A stretch of 64,000 nucleotides of DNA from Mycobacterium saskatchewanense (GCF_010729105.1 NZ_AP022573.1:1550001-1614000); one strand, 5' to 3'. Counted from the first letter of the stretch, positions 17,558 to 27,472 are shown. Numbers and translations: made by a program. The notes: a model not told the origin generated them from the letters alone.

Positions 17558-18882
17558 GGCGTCCCCGTCGGCAGCATCAGGTTCTGCAGGACCTGGGTCG
17601 AGCTCACGTTGGTATCCGGCGGCGCCTGACCGGGTTGCGGCTGGTTGTCGAGGACCGCCGGCGGGGGCGCCTGTGAAGGCTGCGGCGCCTCGGGCGGCGG
17701 GGGCGGCGTGTACCCGGGGCGCAGCGAATCCTCGCTGTAGGTGATCTCGTTCGGCCGGGCCTGAGTGCCGACGAACGGGTTGATTCCCACCGGGATGTAG
17801 TTGTAGATGCGGTTTTTGATGATCGGGTTGACGTACTGCAGGCACAGCTTCGACACCCGGTCCAACCGGGCCCGGGCGGCCGCCTCGATCGAGCTGCAGA
17901 TCCACTGCGGTATGTCGGCGAAGTTGTTCAGCGCGAGGATGCCGCTCATCGCGCTCTGCGCGGGTTGATAGATGTTCATGAAGTTCTGGAACACCGTCGG
18001 GACGACGTGCAGGATCTGCTTGATGTCCGCGCGGCTGTCGTTGAGGGCGGTCGTGATGGAACTCAGCCGGTCGAACGTGACGCCCACGGATTCCCGGTTT
18101 TCGGCGAGGAAGTCGCGCAGATCTGCCAGGGCCCCGTCGAGGCCCTTTACCGCGTTGGCGACTTCGTTGGGGCTGTTCGACAGGATCGTCGTCACGCTGG
18201 CCAGGTTCTGGTTGAAGGAGGCCAGCAGGTCGCTGCTCGAATACAGCGCCGACACCAGCAACTGGAGATTGCGCACCGTGCTGAAGATGTCGTCCGCGTG
18301 GTCGCCGAGCGCCGAAATGGCCTGGGACAGTTTGATCACCGTGTCCCGCGCGGTGTCTCCCTGGCCGCGCAGGTTGTCCGCCGCCGAATTGATGAATTCG
18401 CCGGCCGAGTTCACGCCGCCGGGCGCCGTCGGCTGTAGGGCGTCGGTCAGCTTCTCCAGCTGCTTGCGGAAGTCGTCCCATTCGACGGGAACCGCGGTGC
18501 GGCCCAGGGGGATCGACGCCCCGGGGCTCAGCTTGGGGCCGTTGGAGTAGGCCGGGACGAGCTGGATCGCGCGGGGTGTCACCAACGACGGCGACAGGAT
18601 CGCGGCGCGCGCATCGGCCGGCACCGAATATTGCTTCTCGACGGAGAACGTCACCTTGGAACTCGCCGGCTGCGGTTCGATCTTGTCCACCACGCCGACG
18701 GGGACGCCGAGGATCCGGATCTCGTCACCGACGAACAATCCGTTGGCCTCCGTGAAGTACGCCGAGTAGGTGTTCTTTTCGACGTCGTTCCAGAATTTCT
18801 TGCCGACCAGGAAGGACGCCGCGGCCAGCGTCACGGCCAGGGTGACGGCGGTCGCCCGGCGCAGGGTGCGTCGGCTCATCAT
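17554..18882 (-). CDS. mceD: Mce family protein, MceD position
   Basis: 442 residues: an N-terminal anchor (TAVTLAVTLAAASFLVGKKF), the MCE domain (YFTEANGLFVGDEIRILGVP), a long helical region, and a Pro/Gln-rich C-tail (~390-442) typical of MceD. ATG 18882 overlaps the mceC stop; a second ATG follows directly. Confidence 0.9.
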   Translation of the reverse strand: MMSRRTLRRATAVTLAVTLAAASFLVGKKFWNDVEKNTYSAYFTEANGLFVGDEIRILGVPVGVVDKIEPQPASSKVTFSVEKQYSVPADARAAILSPSLVTPRAIQLVPAYSNGPKLSPGASIPLGRTAVPVEWDDFRKQLEKLTDALQPTAPGGVNSAGEFINSAADNLRGQGDTARDTVIKLSQAISALGDHADDIFSTVRNLQLLVSALYSSSDLLASFNQNLASVTTILSNSPNEVANAVKGLDGALADLRDFLAENRESVGVTFDRLSSITTALNDSRADIKQILHVVPTVFQNFMNIYQPAQSAMSGILALNNFADIPQWICSSIEAAARARLDRVSKLCLQYVNPIIKNRIYNYIPVGINPFVGTQARPNEITYSEDSLRPGYTPPPPPEAPQPSQAPPPAVLDNQPQPGQAPPDTNVSSTQVLQNLMLPTGTP

Positions 18883-20051
18883 TGCCCCCCGGGCCCGGCG
18901 GGCGCCGGGCTCGGCTCGGGCGGCGGTCCCGGCGCCGGCGTGGGTGAGGGCGGCTGGGACCAGATCGGGTGTGGCGCGCTCTCCGGCGGCACGGGCGGCG
19001 TACCGGTCGGCGGGTCCACTGCCTCGGACGGCAGCTTCTGGTCGGGGTCCAGCGGCCGGTCGTACATCCGGGCGTCGAGGGTCGGGCCGCCAAGCTGACC
19101 CGGGATCAGGTTGGCGACGTACGCCTTGAAAAACGGCCCGGAGCCCAGCACTTCACCGAAGGACATCGCGTACCGCTTGAATTTCGGCAACGTCCGCTGC
19201 AGGTCTTCCTTGCGGTTGTCGAGGATCTCGAGCACGCCGTTGAGCTTGTCGAGGGCGGGCTTGAGCTGCGTCCGGTTGTCGTTGACCAGCCCTGAGATTT
19301 GATGCGACACCGCGGTCAGGTTGTTCATCAGCGCGTCGAGCGAATCCCGTTCGTCGAGCAGTGCCGCCAGCAACGCGTTGGAGTTCGCCACCAGGCTCGC
19401 GATCTGCTGACTGCGCCGGCCCAGCACACCGGAGACCTTGTTGGCGTTGCCCAACAGGCTGCGGAGTTGTTCGTCGCGGTTGTTAAGGGTCTGCGAGAAC
19501 CGGGCCACGCCCTGCAGCGCGGGCTTGAGATCGGCCGGCGTCTCCTTGAAGGTCTCGGCCAATGTGGTGAGCGCCGAGGACAATTGGTTGGTGTCGAGGC
19601 CGCTGACGGTGGTGGTGAGGTCGCCCAGCGCAACCGGGAGGTCGTAGGGCGAGCTGGTGCGCTCCAGCGGGATGACGCCCGTCAGCTTGCCTCCGCCCCG
19701 GGACGTGAGCTCCAGCATCTTGCTGCCCAGGATCGTCTCGGTCTTGATCGCCGCCTCCGTGCGGTCGCCCAGCTCTATCCCCCTGCGGACGGTGAAGCCG
19801 ATGCGAACCTTGGTGCCTTCCAGGCGGATCGTCGAGACCCGGCCGACGCCCAGGCCGGACACCCGCACCGTGTTGCCCGCCTTGATGCCACCGGCCTCGG
19901 AGAAGTACGCGGCGTAGTCGTTGGTGTTCTTGACGAACGGCAGCTTGTCGTACTGGAAGGCGGCGACGGTCACGCAGATCAGGATCGCGGTGCCCATCAC
20001 GCCGATCGTCACGGGGCTTCGCGAGCCGAACGATAGCTTCGGTAACCTCAT
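18879..20051 (-). CDS. mceC: Mce family protein, MceC position
   Basis: 390 residues from ATG 20051, which overlaps the mceB stop in an ATGA. Anchor VTIGVMGTAILICVTVAAF, MCE domain (AYFSEAGGIKAGNTVRVSGL), helical region, and a Pro-rich tail as usual for MceC. The same reading frame has an ATG four codons upstream, but the coupled start fits the rest of the operon. Confidence 0.9.
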   Translation of the reverse strand: MRLPKLSFGSRSPVTIGVMGTAILICVTVAAFQYDKLPFVKNTNDYAAYFSEAGGIKAGNTVRVSGLGVGRVSTIRLEGTKVRIGFTVRRGIELGDRTEAAIKTETILGSKMLELTSRGGGKLTGVIPLERTSSPYDLPVALGDLTTTVSGLDTNQLSSALTTLAETFKETPADLKPALQGVARFSQTLNNRDEQLRSLLGNANKVSGVLGRRSQQIASLVANSNALLAALLDERDSLDALMNNLTAVSHQISGLVNDNRTQLKPALDKLNGVLEILDNRKEDLQRTLPKFKRYAMSFGEVLGSGPFFKAYVANLIPGQLGGPTLDARMYDRPLDPDQKLPSEAVDPPTGTPPVPPESAPHPIWSQPPSPTPAPGPPPEPSPAPAGPGGQ

Positions 20052-21076
20052 TTCGGCGTGCACCGCCCGCTCGGCTGACCGAGCAGCTTGACGTAAATCG
20101 GGTTGCCCCCCTTGCCGTTCAGCTTCAGCAACACCTCGCAGAAGTAGAAGCCGAAGTAGTCGCCGTTGAGCCCCTGCCGGGCGAGTACCTGGTAGGTATC
20201 GGGAAGCTGCTTGAGCAGGTTGTCCACATACTCCCGGTCGGCCAGCACCTGGCCCGACATCCGGTCGGTCTCGTGCACGACGTCCTTGATCGGCTGCCGC
20301 GCCTGCACCAGCAGGTCGGTCACCGAGCCCGCGGCCGCGTTGATGTATGCCAGCCCGGTCGAGATGTCCTCCTTGCGCTGCGCCAGGCCGTCGACAAGCG
20401 CGGACAGCTTGTCCAGTCCGTCGGAGAACTCGTGGTCGCGCGCGGCGAAGGTGTGCAGCACGGTGTTCAGGTTCTTGATCAGCTCGCCGATCAACTCGCT
20501 GCGCCCCGCCAGGGTGGACGTCAGCGTCGAGGTCTGCGCCAGCACCGAGGCGAGCGTCCCCCCCTGCCCCTGGAAGATCCGCAGCAGCTCCCCGGACAAC
20601 GCGTTGACCTGGTCGGGATCCAGCGCGCGGAACAGCGGGCGGAAGCCCCCGATCAGCGCATCGATGTCCAGCGCGGGTGACGTCCGCGCCAGCGGAATCG
20701 TCGCGCCGGGCGCCAGCCGGTGCGGCGACCCGGGCCCCTCCTCGAGCGCGAGATAACGATCGCCGATCAGGTTCTCATAGCGCACAACCGCTTTGGTGCC
20801 CTCGGTGAGGCGGACGCCCTTGTCAACCGAGAAGCCGACGGTGACCGTGCCGTCGCGGTGCAGCGTCAGGTCGCCGACCTTGCCGACCTCCACCCCGGCG
20901 ATGCGGACGAAGTTGCCGGACTTCAGACCGGAGATGTTGGTGAAGACCGCCTGATAGCCGGTGCGGTCCTCGAAGCGCAGCTGCCCGAACACCGCGATCA
21001 GCGTGAACGTGAAGACCAGGCAGATCGCCGTGAACAGCGCGACGCGTGCGACGATGCCGGACATCTTTCGTCTCAT
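20048..21076 (-). CDS. mceB: Mce family protein, MceB position
   Basis: 342 residues from ATG 21076 (ATGA overlap with mceA). Anchor ARVALFTAICLVFTFTLIAV, MCE domain (AVFTNISGLKSGNFVRIAGV), helical domain. The C-terminus ends in GNPIYVKLLGQPSGRCTPK with the conserved Cys of MceB proteins. Confidence 0.9.
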   Translation of the reverse strand: MRRKMSGIVARVALFTAICLVFTFTLIAVFGQLRFEDRTGYQAVFTNISGLKSGNFVRIAGVEVGKVGDLTLHRDGTVTVGFSVDKGVRLTEGTKAVVRYENLIGDRYLALEEGPGSPHRLAPGATIPLARTSPALDIDALIGGFRPLFRALDPDQVNALSGELLRIFQGQGGTLASVLAQTSTLTSTLAGRSELIGELIKNLNTVLHTFAARDHEFSDGLDKLSALVDGLAQRKEDISTGLAYINAAAGSVTDLLVQARQPIKDVVHETDRMSGQVLADREYVDNLLKQLPDTYQVLARQGLNGDYFGFYFCEVLLKLNGKGGNPIYVKLLGQPSGRCTPK

Positions 21077-22341
21077 GGGGGTGGCTGCCCCCCGCGGAAG
21101 AAGTAGCGCGGCGCCTCGGGCGGATTCTTGGTGGTCGGGAAGTAGTTCGACCACCAGGGGTTGCCGGCCGCGACGTTGGTGCGGATCTCGTTCGGGGCGC
21201 CGCCCCACCCCGTGTCGGTGACCAGCGCGCGCACCGGGAAGTTGGCGCTCGGGTCCGGCAGCGAACCGCAGCTGGGGTGGCCGCCCGGACCGCCGGTCGC
21301 GTTCACCTTGGGCAGGTGTTTCGGGTACCGATACGGGTCGTCGCCGAACAGCAGGCCGGCATCCATGATGAACGAATAACCGTTGCCGCCCAACATGTCC
21401 CGGCCACCATGGTCCACGTACCACTGCGCACCCTGGAACAAGCACGTGAACGTCGGTGAGTACTTGTCGAGCAGCGCCATGGTCGGATCGAGCAGGTTGA
21501 CCGACTGCACGATGTTGGCTTCGTTGCGGCCGATGACGTTGATTCCGGCCTGACTGAGGCCCGCCGCAGACAACAACAGCGTGTCGAGGGACCGCTGGTT
21601 TTCGGTGAGCGTGGAGCTGGTGGTCGCCGCCGAGTCGAGGATCGACAGAATGTCCTGCGCCGCACCGGAATAGATGTCCGCCGTCTTGCCGAACATCCGC
21701 CAGTCCCGGTGGATCGTGTCCATCCGGGGGTTGACGGTCAGCAGGACGTCGTTCGCATCGGTGATCGCCTGCCCGATCCGTTCACCCTTGCCCCGCACCG
21801 ACTGCGCGAACGCCGAGAGGATCGCGTTCAGCTTGGCCGGGTCGATGGCCTGGACCACGGCCTGCAGATTCTCGAAGACCGTGTTCACCTCGACGGTGAC
21901 GTTGCGGGAATGCAGCACCGCGCCGGGCTTCAACGGTGTGGGACTCGGGTGCTCGGGAAGGATCAGGTCGACGTATTTGGATCCGAAAGCGGTGGTCGAC
22001 TTGATCTCGGCCTCGAGGTTGCTCGGCAGGTACTTGAATGCGTTGGGTTGCAACTTCAATTGCAGCTCAGCCGCTTTCACGTCGGTGCCGATGGCAGCGA
22101 CCTGTCCCACCTCCACGCCGCGCAGCTTGACCTTGGCACCGGTTTCCATAACCAGGCCCGCCCGGTTCGACACCAGCGTGAGCGGGACGAAATCTTGGAA
22201 TTTGCCGGAGAACGACGCGGCGGTCAGCGCGACCAGGCCGCCGATCAGGATGAACAACGTCGGCGCCAACCAGATCGGATCTATCTTGTTCGCGCGGACC
22301 CTGTTTCTCCTGCCGGGTTCACTGCTGCGGTGGTTGCTCAT
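21073..22341 (-). CDS. mceA: Mce family protein, MceA position
   Basis: 422 residues. Basic N-tail, anchor (WLAPTLFILIGGLVALTAAS), MCE domain (NRAGLVMETGAKVKLRGVEV), then the helical domain with YSPTFTCLFQGAQWYVDHG, a MceA signature. First of six mce genes, four bases after yrbEB. The substrate class (fatty acid, sterol or other lipid) cannot be inferred from position alone, and I do not assign an mce operon number. Confidence 0.9.
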   Translation of the reverse strand: MSNHRSSEPGRRNRVRANKIDPIWLAPTLFILIGGLVALTAASFSGKFQDFVPLTLVSNRAGLVMETGAKVKLRGVEVGQVAAIGTDVKAAELQLKLQPNAFKYLPSNLEAEIKSTTAFGSKYVDLILPEHPSPTPLKPGAVLHSRNVTVEVNTVFENLQAVVQAIDPAKLNAILSAFAQSVRGKGERIGQAITDANDVLLTVNPRMDTIHRDWRMFGKTADIYSGAAQDILSILDSAATTSSTLTENQRSLDTLLLSAAGLSQAGINVIGRNEANIVQSVNLLDPTMALLDKYSPTFTCLFQGAQWYVDHGGRDMLGGNGYSFIMDAGLLFGDDPYRYPKHLPKVNATGGPGGHPSCGSLPDPSANFPVRALVTDTGWGGAPNEIRTNVAAGNPWWSNYFPTTKNPPEAPRYFFRGGQPPP

Positions 22342-22345
22342 GCGA

Positions 22346-23194
22346 TCATCCCGACAGGTTGAAGTTGCCGGACTGGCCGTAGACGGACAGCGAAATCATC
22401 AGGCAGACAAACGCGGTGATGATCATCGACGTCCGCACCGAGCGGCCCACGGCCTCCCCCACCCCGGCAGGACCACCGGTCGCGTTGAACCCGTAATAGG
22501 TGTGCACGACCATCACACCGGTCGCCATGCTCAGCGCCGCCACGAACGACCAGAGCAGGTCGTTGGGACGCAGGAACGTCGAGAAGTAGTGCTCGTAGAC
22601 GCCGCGGGACTGGCCGTAAACGTAGATGGTGAGCGACTTTGCCGCGATGAACGACATCAGCACCGCGACGGCGTAGAGCGGGATCACGACCAGTACGCCG
22701 GCGATGATCCGGGTCGACGCCAGGTAGGTGATCGCGCGGATGCCCATGACCTCGAGCGCGTCGATCTCCTCGTTGATCCGCATCGCGCCCAGCTGAGCGG
22801 TCGCACCGGCGCCGATCGTGGCCGACAAGGCCAGGCCGGCCGTGCAGGGCGCGATCATGCGGACGTTCAAGAACGCCGACAGAAAGCCGGTGAGCGCCTC
22901 GACACCGATGTTGGACAACGTGTCGTAGCCCTGTACCGCGACCAGCGCGCCCGTGGTCAGGGTCAGGAAGCCGATGATGCCCACGGTGCCCCCGATCACC
23001 GCCAGCGCACCGGTGCCCATGCCCATCTCGGCGATCAGCCGCAGCAGTTCGCCTGGATAGCGCCGCACCGCGTCGCCGATGTTGGCCAGGGACTGCCCGT
23101 AGAACGCGGTCTGTTCACCGAGCTTGCGGGTGGAAGCCACCAGCCTGGGGCCGACCAGGGCGAACCACGACGGCTCGCGCGCCGCATCGCTCAT
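22346..23194 (-). CDS. yrbEB: MlaE/YrbE permease, YrbEB position
   Basis: 282 residues with five to six hydrophobic segments and the MlaE-family core INEEIDALEVMGIRAITYLA, which contains the EExDA ATPase-contact motif. Together with YrbEA it forms the integral membrane part of the Mce lipid importer; the ATPase (MceG/Mkl) is encoded elsewhere. ATGA overlap with yrbEA. Confidence 0.9.
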   Translation of the reverse strand: MSDAAREPSWFALVGPRLVASTRKLGEQTAFYGQSLANIGDAVRRYPGELLRLIAEMGMGTGALAVIGGTVGIIGFLTLTTGALVAVQGYDTLSNIGVEALTGFLSAFLNVRMIAPCTAGLALSATIGAGATAQLGAMRINEEIDALEVMGIRAITYLASTRIIAGVLVVIPLYAVAVLMSFIAAKSLTIYVYGQSRGVYEHYFSTFLRPNDLLWSFVAALSMATGVMVVHTYYGFNATGGPAGVGEAVGRSVRTSMIITAFVCLMISLSVYGQSGNFNLSG

Positions 23195-23958
23195 TTGGCC
23201 GTCACCTTCACTCCGAGCGCGGTGCTCAAGATGTTGATGAAGAACAAGGCCATGAAGGAGAACACCACGGTCTCGTTCACCGCGTTGCCGACGCCGGTGG
23301 GACCACCGCCCACCGACAGGCCCTTGTAGCAGGCGATCAGGCCGGCCGACAGCCCGAACAGGGTCGCCTTGATCAGCGAGATCACGACCTGCGGCAACCC
23401 GGTGACCAGCGTCATCCCGGCGATGAAGGCGCCGGGCGTGACGTGCTGGACGAAGACCACGAACACGTAGCTGCCGGCCAGGCCGGTGACGGCAACCACC
23501 GAATACAACAGCACCGCAACGAAGATCGCGGCGATGATGCGGGGCACCACCAGCGCCTGGATCGGATCGACACCGATCACCTTCATCGCGTCGATTTCCT
23601 CGCGAATGGTCCGCGCTCCCAGGTCCGCGCACATCGCCGTCGACCCGGCGCCCGAGACGACCATCGCCGTGACGACGGGCCCGACCTGGGTCACCGATGC
23701 CAGCCCCGCGCCGGCACCCGAGAGATCGCCGGCCCCGATCTCGACGAGGAGGATGTTCAGGACGAAGACGATGAGCACCGTGTACGGGATCGACAACATG
23801 ATGGTCGGGAAGATCGACACGCGGGCGACGAACCAGATCTGCTCGAGGATCTCGCGCCAGGCCCACGGGCGCCGAACCATGGCGGTCAGCGATTCGGCGG
23901 TGAAGAGGAAGAATTCGCCCAGCGCGTTCATGGGCTTGGCGATGGTCGCGCCGTTCAT
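23191..23958 (-). CDS. yrbEA: MlaE/YrbE permease, YrbEA position
   Basis: 255 residues, multi-spanning, with the core IREEIDAMKVIGVDPIQALV. First gene of the ten-gene operon running to the CAP gene at 13174. No obvious ribosome-binding site or leaderless box precedes ATG 23958. No regulator or fadD gene is next to it. Confidence 0.9.
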   Translation of the reverse strand: MNGATIAKPMNALGEFFLFTAESLTAMVRRPWAWREILEQIWFVARVSIFPTIMLSIPYTVLIVFVLNILLVEIGAGDLSGAGAGLASVTQVGPVVTAMVVSGAGSTAMCADLGARTIREEIDAMKVIGVDPIQALVVPRIIAAIFVAVLLYSVVAVTGLAGSYVFVVFVQHVTPGAFIAGMTLVTGLPQVVISLIKATLFGLSAGLIACYKGLSVGGGPTGVGNAVNETVVFSFMALFFINILSTALGVKVTAK

Positions 23959-24549
23959 AGCGCGCGCTCAAACCGACGCACGACCGCATGCCTCAAAGCG
24001 TTCCCCAATTTCGTAACACCATTAATCCGTTTGTAATTTGCTGGTCCGGAGGTGAGCAGCGCTGCTTACAAACGACCGCGATGTCTCGTTGCGCGCATAG
24101 ACCACGCGAGGAATTTATTGGCAAAACGATGCCCGGCGTCAGGGTTGCAATCACCCAGAAGAAATCTGCCCAGGCGAGAATTTGCTGTGTCGGCAGTGTC
24201 CACGTGCGATCGGCACTCGTTGACCCGGGCAAAGTGGATGCCGACCGGACCAAAGGGCACGCCGATCAGGGCGGTGCGCGCAGCAGTGCCGGCCAGCGCA
24301 CGGGCGACTTCCCGGGGCCGGTACGGATCGCGCGGACGCGCAGTTCGCCAGCAGCGAAGCCGCGTCGCAATTCGCCGCGCCGCGGATATATGTCACCCAT
24401 CCCGAAACCTGCTCGAGTATTCGGGGCCGCCGGACCCTGAGTCGGCTGTCACCGCCGCTAGCAAGAGTTCGGATTGCTCGAGTGAAATACAAGCCTTGGG
24501 TTCAGGATGAGCGCAATTCACGCACCCAATTGCCCGCCGAGAGTGAAAC
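23959..24549. other. Intergenic region upstream of the mce operon
   Basis: 591 bases with no gene I can defend. It holds one visible dyad, TTTGTAA at 24030-24036 facing TTACAAA at 24066-24072, which could be an operator for the mce operon, and the AT-richest stretch nearby (24000-24040). Short open frames on both strands lack family resemblance and start signals. Confidence 0.5.
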
Positions 24550-26562
24550 TCAGCCGGCGTTGGTGCCGCCCTCGGCGATCCGGCGCACCGCGTCGAGAAA
24601 GACGTCGATCTCCTCGAACGTGTTGTAGAAGGCGAACGACGGGCGAACGGTCGCCTCGAGCCCCAGGCGGCGCAGGATGGGCTGCGCGCAGTGATGCCCG
24701 GCGCGCACCGCGATGCCCTCGGCGTTGAGCGCCTTGCCGACGTCCAGCGGGTCGTGCCCGGCCAGCACGAACGACAGCACGCTGGCCTTCTCGGTGGCGG
24801 TGCCCACCAGGCGGACGCCGGGGATGGCGGCCAGCCGCGGGGTGGCGTACTCGAGCAGCTCGTGCTCGTAGGCGGCGATCCGGTCGACCCCGAGTCGCTG
24901 CACGTAGCGCAGGGCCTCGCCCAGCCCGACGGCGTCGGCGATGTTTCCGGTGCCGGCCTCGAACTTGCTCGGCGGCCCCTGATACAGCGACCGCTCCAGG
25001 GTGACGTCGGCGATCATGTTGCCGCCGCCCTGCCATGGCGGCGTCTCCGCCAGCGCGTCCTCGCGCCCGTACAGCACACCAATCCCCGTGGGGCCGTAGA
25101 TCTTATGGCCGGAGAACACGAAGAAGTCGACGCCGAGCTCGGCTACGTTGACCGGGATGTGCTGGATTGACTGGGCGCCGTCGATCAGTACTCGCGCCCC
25201 GTAGCGGTGACCCAGCTCCACGATCTGCTCGACCGGGGTCACCGTGCCCAGCGCGTTCGACACCTGGGTGGCCGCCACCAGCTTCGTCTTCGGCCCGAGC
25301 AGGTCCTCGAATTCCGACATCAGCAGGTTGCCGGCGTCGTCGACCGGCGCGACTTTGAGGACCGCGCCGGTCTGCTGCGAAAGCAATTGCCACGGAACGA
25401 TATTGGCGTGGTGCTCCAGGTGCGTGATGAGGATCTCGTCACCGGGCAGCAAGTGCTTACCGCCCCAGGCGTAGGCCACCAGGTTGATGGCCTCGGTAGT
25501 GCCGCGCGCGAAGACGATCTCCTCCACCTTCGACGCGCCGATGAAGCGCCGCACCGTGTCGCGGGCCTCCTCGTAGGCATCGGTCGCGCGGGCCGCCAGC
25601 TCGTGCGCGGCGCGATGGATGTTGGAGTTCTCGTGCGCGTAGAAGTAGGCCAGCCGGTCGATCACCACCTGCGGCTTCTGCGTGGTGGCGGCGTTGTCGA
25701 ACCAGATCAGCGGCTTCCCGTGGATGGTCTCCTTCAGGATCGGGAAGTCGGCCCGCACCGCGTTCACGTCGAACACCTCGTGCCCGTCCGGGAACTGGGG
25801 AACGGAACCGGTCAGAAACGAGTAGTCGGACTCGTTCCCGACCACCGCGGTCGGCGCGACGAAGGGGGCGTCTGACCAGCCCAGGTCGGCGACCGTCGGC
25901 GCCAGAGGCAGCCACGAAGGTGTCCCCACCACCGGCACGGCCGGGACGGCGTCCTGCCCGGGTGCCGCCAAGGCGCCGAGGCCGAAGGGTGACAGATAGG
26001 GGTCCGCGACGCCGCCCGTCGCCTCGGCGGCCGACGGGACCGCCGTCGTATCGGGCACGGTGCCGCGCGGGGCGACGGGCACCGCGTTCGGCGGGCCCTC
26101 GGAGGGCTCGGGAGACGGGGGCGCGGGGAGGTAGATGTCGGTGCTCCCGACGGCCGGCACCACCCCGGGATGGAAATCGGACAGGCCGGCGGCCGTCAGC
26201 CCGGTCGACGTCGCGGCCGTCGTGTCCGGGACGCTGCCCCGCGGGGCCACCGGCACCGTCTGCGGCGGCCCTTCGGCGGGCTCGGGCGACGTCGGCGCCG
26301 GAAGGTAGATGTCGCGGGCGCCGATCACCGGGACCGGGGTCGGGTAAACGTCGGCGTATCCGGTCGCGGCCTGCCCGGCGGATGTGGCGGCGGTGACGTC
26401 CGGCACGCCGCCGCGCGGCGCGACGGGCGCAGCCTGCGGCGGGGTGTCGGGTCCCGGCCTGATGCTGGCCGCATACAGCTGGGTGGCCAGCGCCGCGATC
26501 TCCGCGGCGCTGATCGGCAGCTCGCTTTCGGCGTCTACCGCTCGGTACTCACTTGTACTCAT
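24550..26562 (-). CDS. SufS-like cysteine desulfurase, encapsulin cargo with repeat-rich N-terminal targeting region
   Basis: 670 residues from ATG 26562, which overlaps the encapsulin stop by 14 bases; a GTG at 26583 is an alternative. The first ~260 residues are low-complexity and hold three copies of PVAPRG-VPDTTA (near 46-57, 103-115, 161-173) separated by IYLPAP-SPEP-EGPP units. This matches the disordered targeting extension of family 2A encapsulin cargo. The catalytic part from ~265 is a type II aminotransferase fold with the PLP lysine in FSGHKIYGPTG and the active cysteine in RAGHHCAQP. It releases sulfane sulfur from cysteine inside the shell. Confidence 0.9.
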   Translation of the reverse strand: MSTSEYRAVDAESELPISAAEIAALATQLYAASIRPGPDTPPQAAPVAPRGGVPDVTAATSAGQAATGYADVYPTPVPVIGARDIYLPAPTSPEPAEGPPQTVPVAPRGSVPDTTAATSTGLTAAGLSDFHPGVVPAVGSTDIYLPAPPSPEPSEGPPNAVPVAPRGTVPDTTAVPSAAEATGGVADPYLSPFGLGALAAPGQDAVPAVPVVGTPSWLPLAPTVADLGWSDAPFVAPTAVVGNESDYSFLTGSVPQFPDGHEVFDVNAVRADFPILKETIHGKPLIWFDNAATTQKPQVVIDRLAYFYAHENSNIHRAAHELAARATDAYEEARDTVRRFIGASKVEEIVFARGTTEAINLVAYAWGGKHLLPGDEILITHLEHHANIVPWQLLSQQTGAVLKVAPVDDAGNLLMSEFEDLLGPKTKLVAATQVSNALGTVTPVEQIVELGHRYGARVLIDGAQSIQHIPVNVAELGVDFFVFSGHKIYGPTGIGVLYGREDALAETPPWQGGGNMIADVTLERSLYQGPPSKFEAGTGNIADAVGLGEALRYVQRLGVDRIAAYEHELLEYATPRLAAIPGVRLVGTATEKASVLSFVLAGHDPLDVGKALNAEGIAVRAGHHCAQPILRRLGLEATVRPSFAFYNTFEEIDVFLDAVRRIAEGGTNAG

Positions 26563-27472
26563 GGAACTGGTCCACAGCGACACCGTCGAGCACGGCGAGC
26601 GCGTCGTCGGTGAGCACGGCTAGCGATGTGTAGAGGGTGACCAGGTAGGTGGCGATGGCCGACTGGTTGATGCCGGTGAAGCGCACCGACAGACCCGGCG
26701 CCTGCTCACCGACCAACCCGGGCTGGAACAGGCCCACCACACCCTGCCGTTCCTCGCCCGTGCGCACCAGGATGAATTTGGTCTTGCCGTCCTCGACCGG
26801 GACCTTGTCCGACGGAATGAGCGGGATGCCGCGCCACGTGATGAACTGCGCGCCGAACAGGCTCACGACCACGGGTGGTACGCCGCGGTAGGTGGCCTCG
26901 CGGCCGAACGCGGCAATGCCGAGCGGGTGGGTGAGGAAGAAGCTCGGCGTCTTCCAGACCTTGGTGATCAGGGCGTCCAGGTCGTCGGGAGTAGGCGCAC
27001 CGGCGAGCGTCTGGATCGTCTGCTCGGGCGTAGCCTGCGCCAGCAGGCCGTACTCCGCGTTGTTGACCAGCTCGTAGTCCTGGCGCTCCTTGATGGTCTC
27101 GATGGTCAGCCGCAGCTGCTGGGCGACCTGGTCGTGCGGGCTGGAGTACAGGTCCGACACCCGGGTGTGGATGTCGACCAGGGTCGAAATGCTGCGCAGC
27201 GTGTATTCGCGCGGGCTGGTCTCGTAGTCCACATAGGTCTCGGGGAGCGGCTCTTCGGTGCCGGCGCCGGCCTCGGATTTGATCGCGACGTTCTCCGGGT
27301 TGACCACGCGGTTCACCCGATAGATGCCGGCTTCCACTGGGACCCAGCTGAGCAGGTGCAGCAACCAGCGCGGCGTGATGGTGGAGAGCTGCGGGACGGT
27401 CTTCGTCGCGTTGGCGAGTTGCCGGGCAGCAAGGTCGCCAAGTGCCTGAGACTCGCTTTGAGCCGATGTCAT
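26549..27472 (-). CDS. Family 2A encapsulin shell protein (35-kDa antigen / MMP-I type)
   Basis: 307 residues, no signal peptide. Blocks such as LHLLSWVPVEAGIYRVNRVV, YVDYETSPREYTLRSISTLV and PLGIAAFGREATYRGVPPVV are characteristic of the mycobacterial major membrane protein I / 35-kDa antigen, an HK97-fold encapsulin. It assembles into a nanocompartment that houses the cysteine desulfurase encoded immediately downstream. GGAAGGA lies before ATG 27472. Family 2A shells with desulfurase cargo are linked to sulfur storage and cysteine metabolism; the divergent cys genes agree. Confidence 0.92.
   Translation of the reverse strand: MTSAQSESQALGDLAARQLANATKTVPQLSTITPRWLLHLLSWVPVEAGIYRVNRVVNPENVAIKSEAGAGTEEPLPETYVDYETSPREYTLRSISTLVDIHTRVSDLYSSPHDQVAQQLRLTIETIKERQDYELVNNAEYGLLAQATPEQTIQTLAGAPTPDDLDALITKVWKTPSFFLTHPLGIAAFGREATYRGVPPVVVSLFGAQFITWRGIPLIPSDKVPVEDGKTKFILVRTGEERQGVVGLFQPGLVGEQAPGLSVRFTGINQSAIATYLVTLYTSLAVLTDDALAVLDGVAVDQFHEYK

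Noticed and set aside
16110..18481. Long minus-strand frames (16110-17501, and the 5' extension of the mceE frame to 18481)
   Set aside because: Arg/Pro-rich translations out of phase with mceE and mceD; the real starts overlap the preceding stops.
24066..24260. Minus-strand frame with a protein-like stretch (around VPFGPVGIHFARVNECR) in the region before the mce operon
   Set aside because: No start signal, no family, and the continuation is cysteine/arginine-rich; not enough to call a gene or relic.
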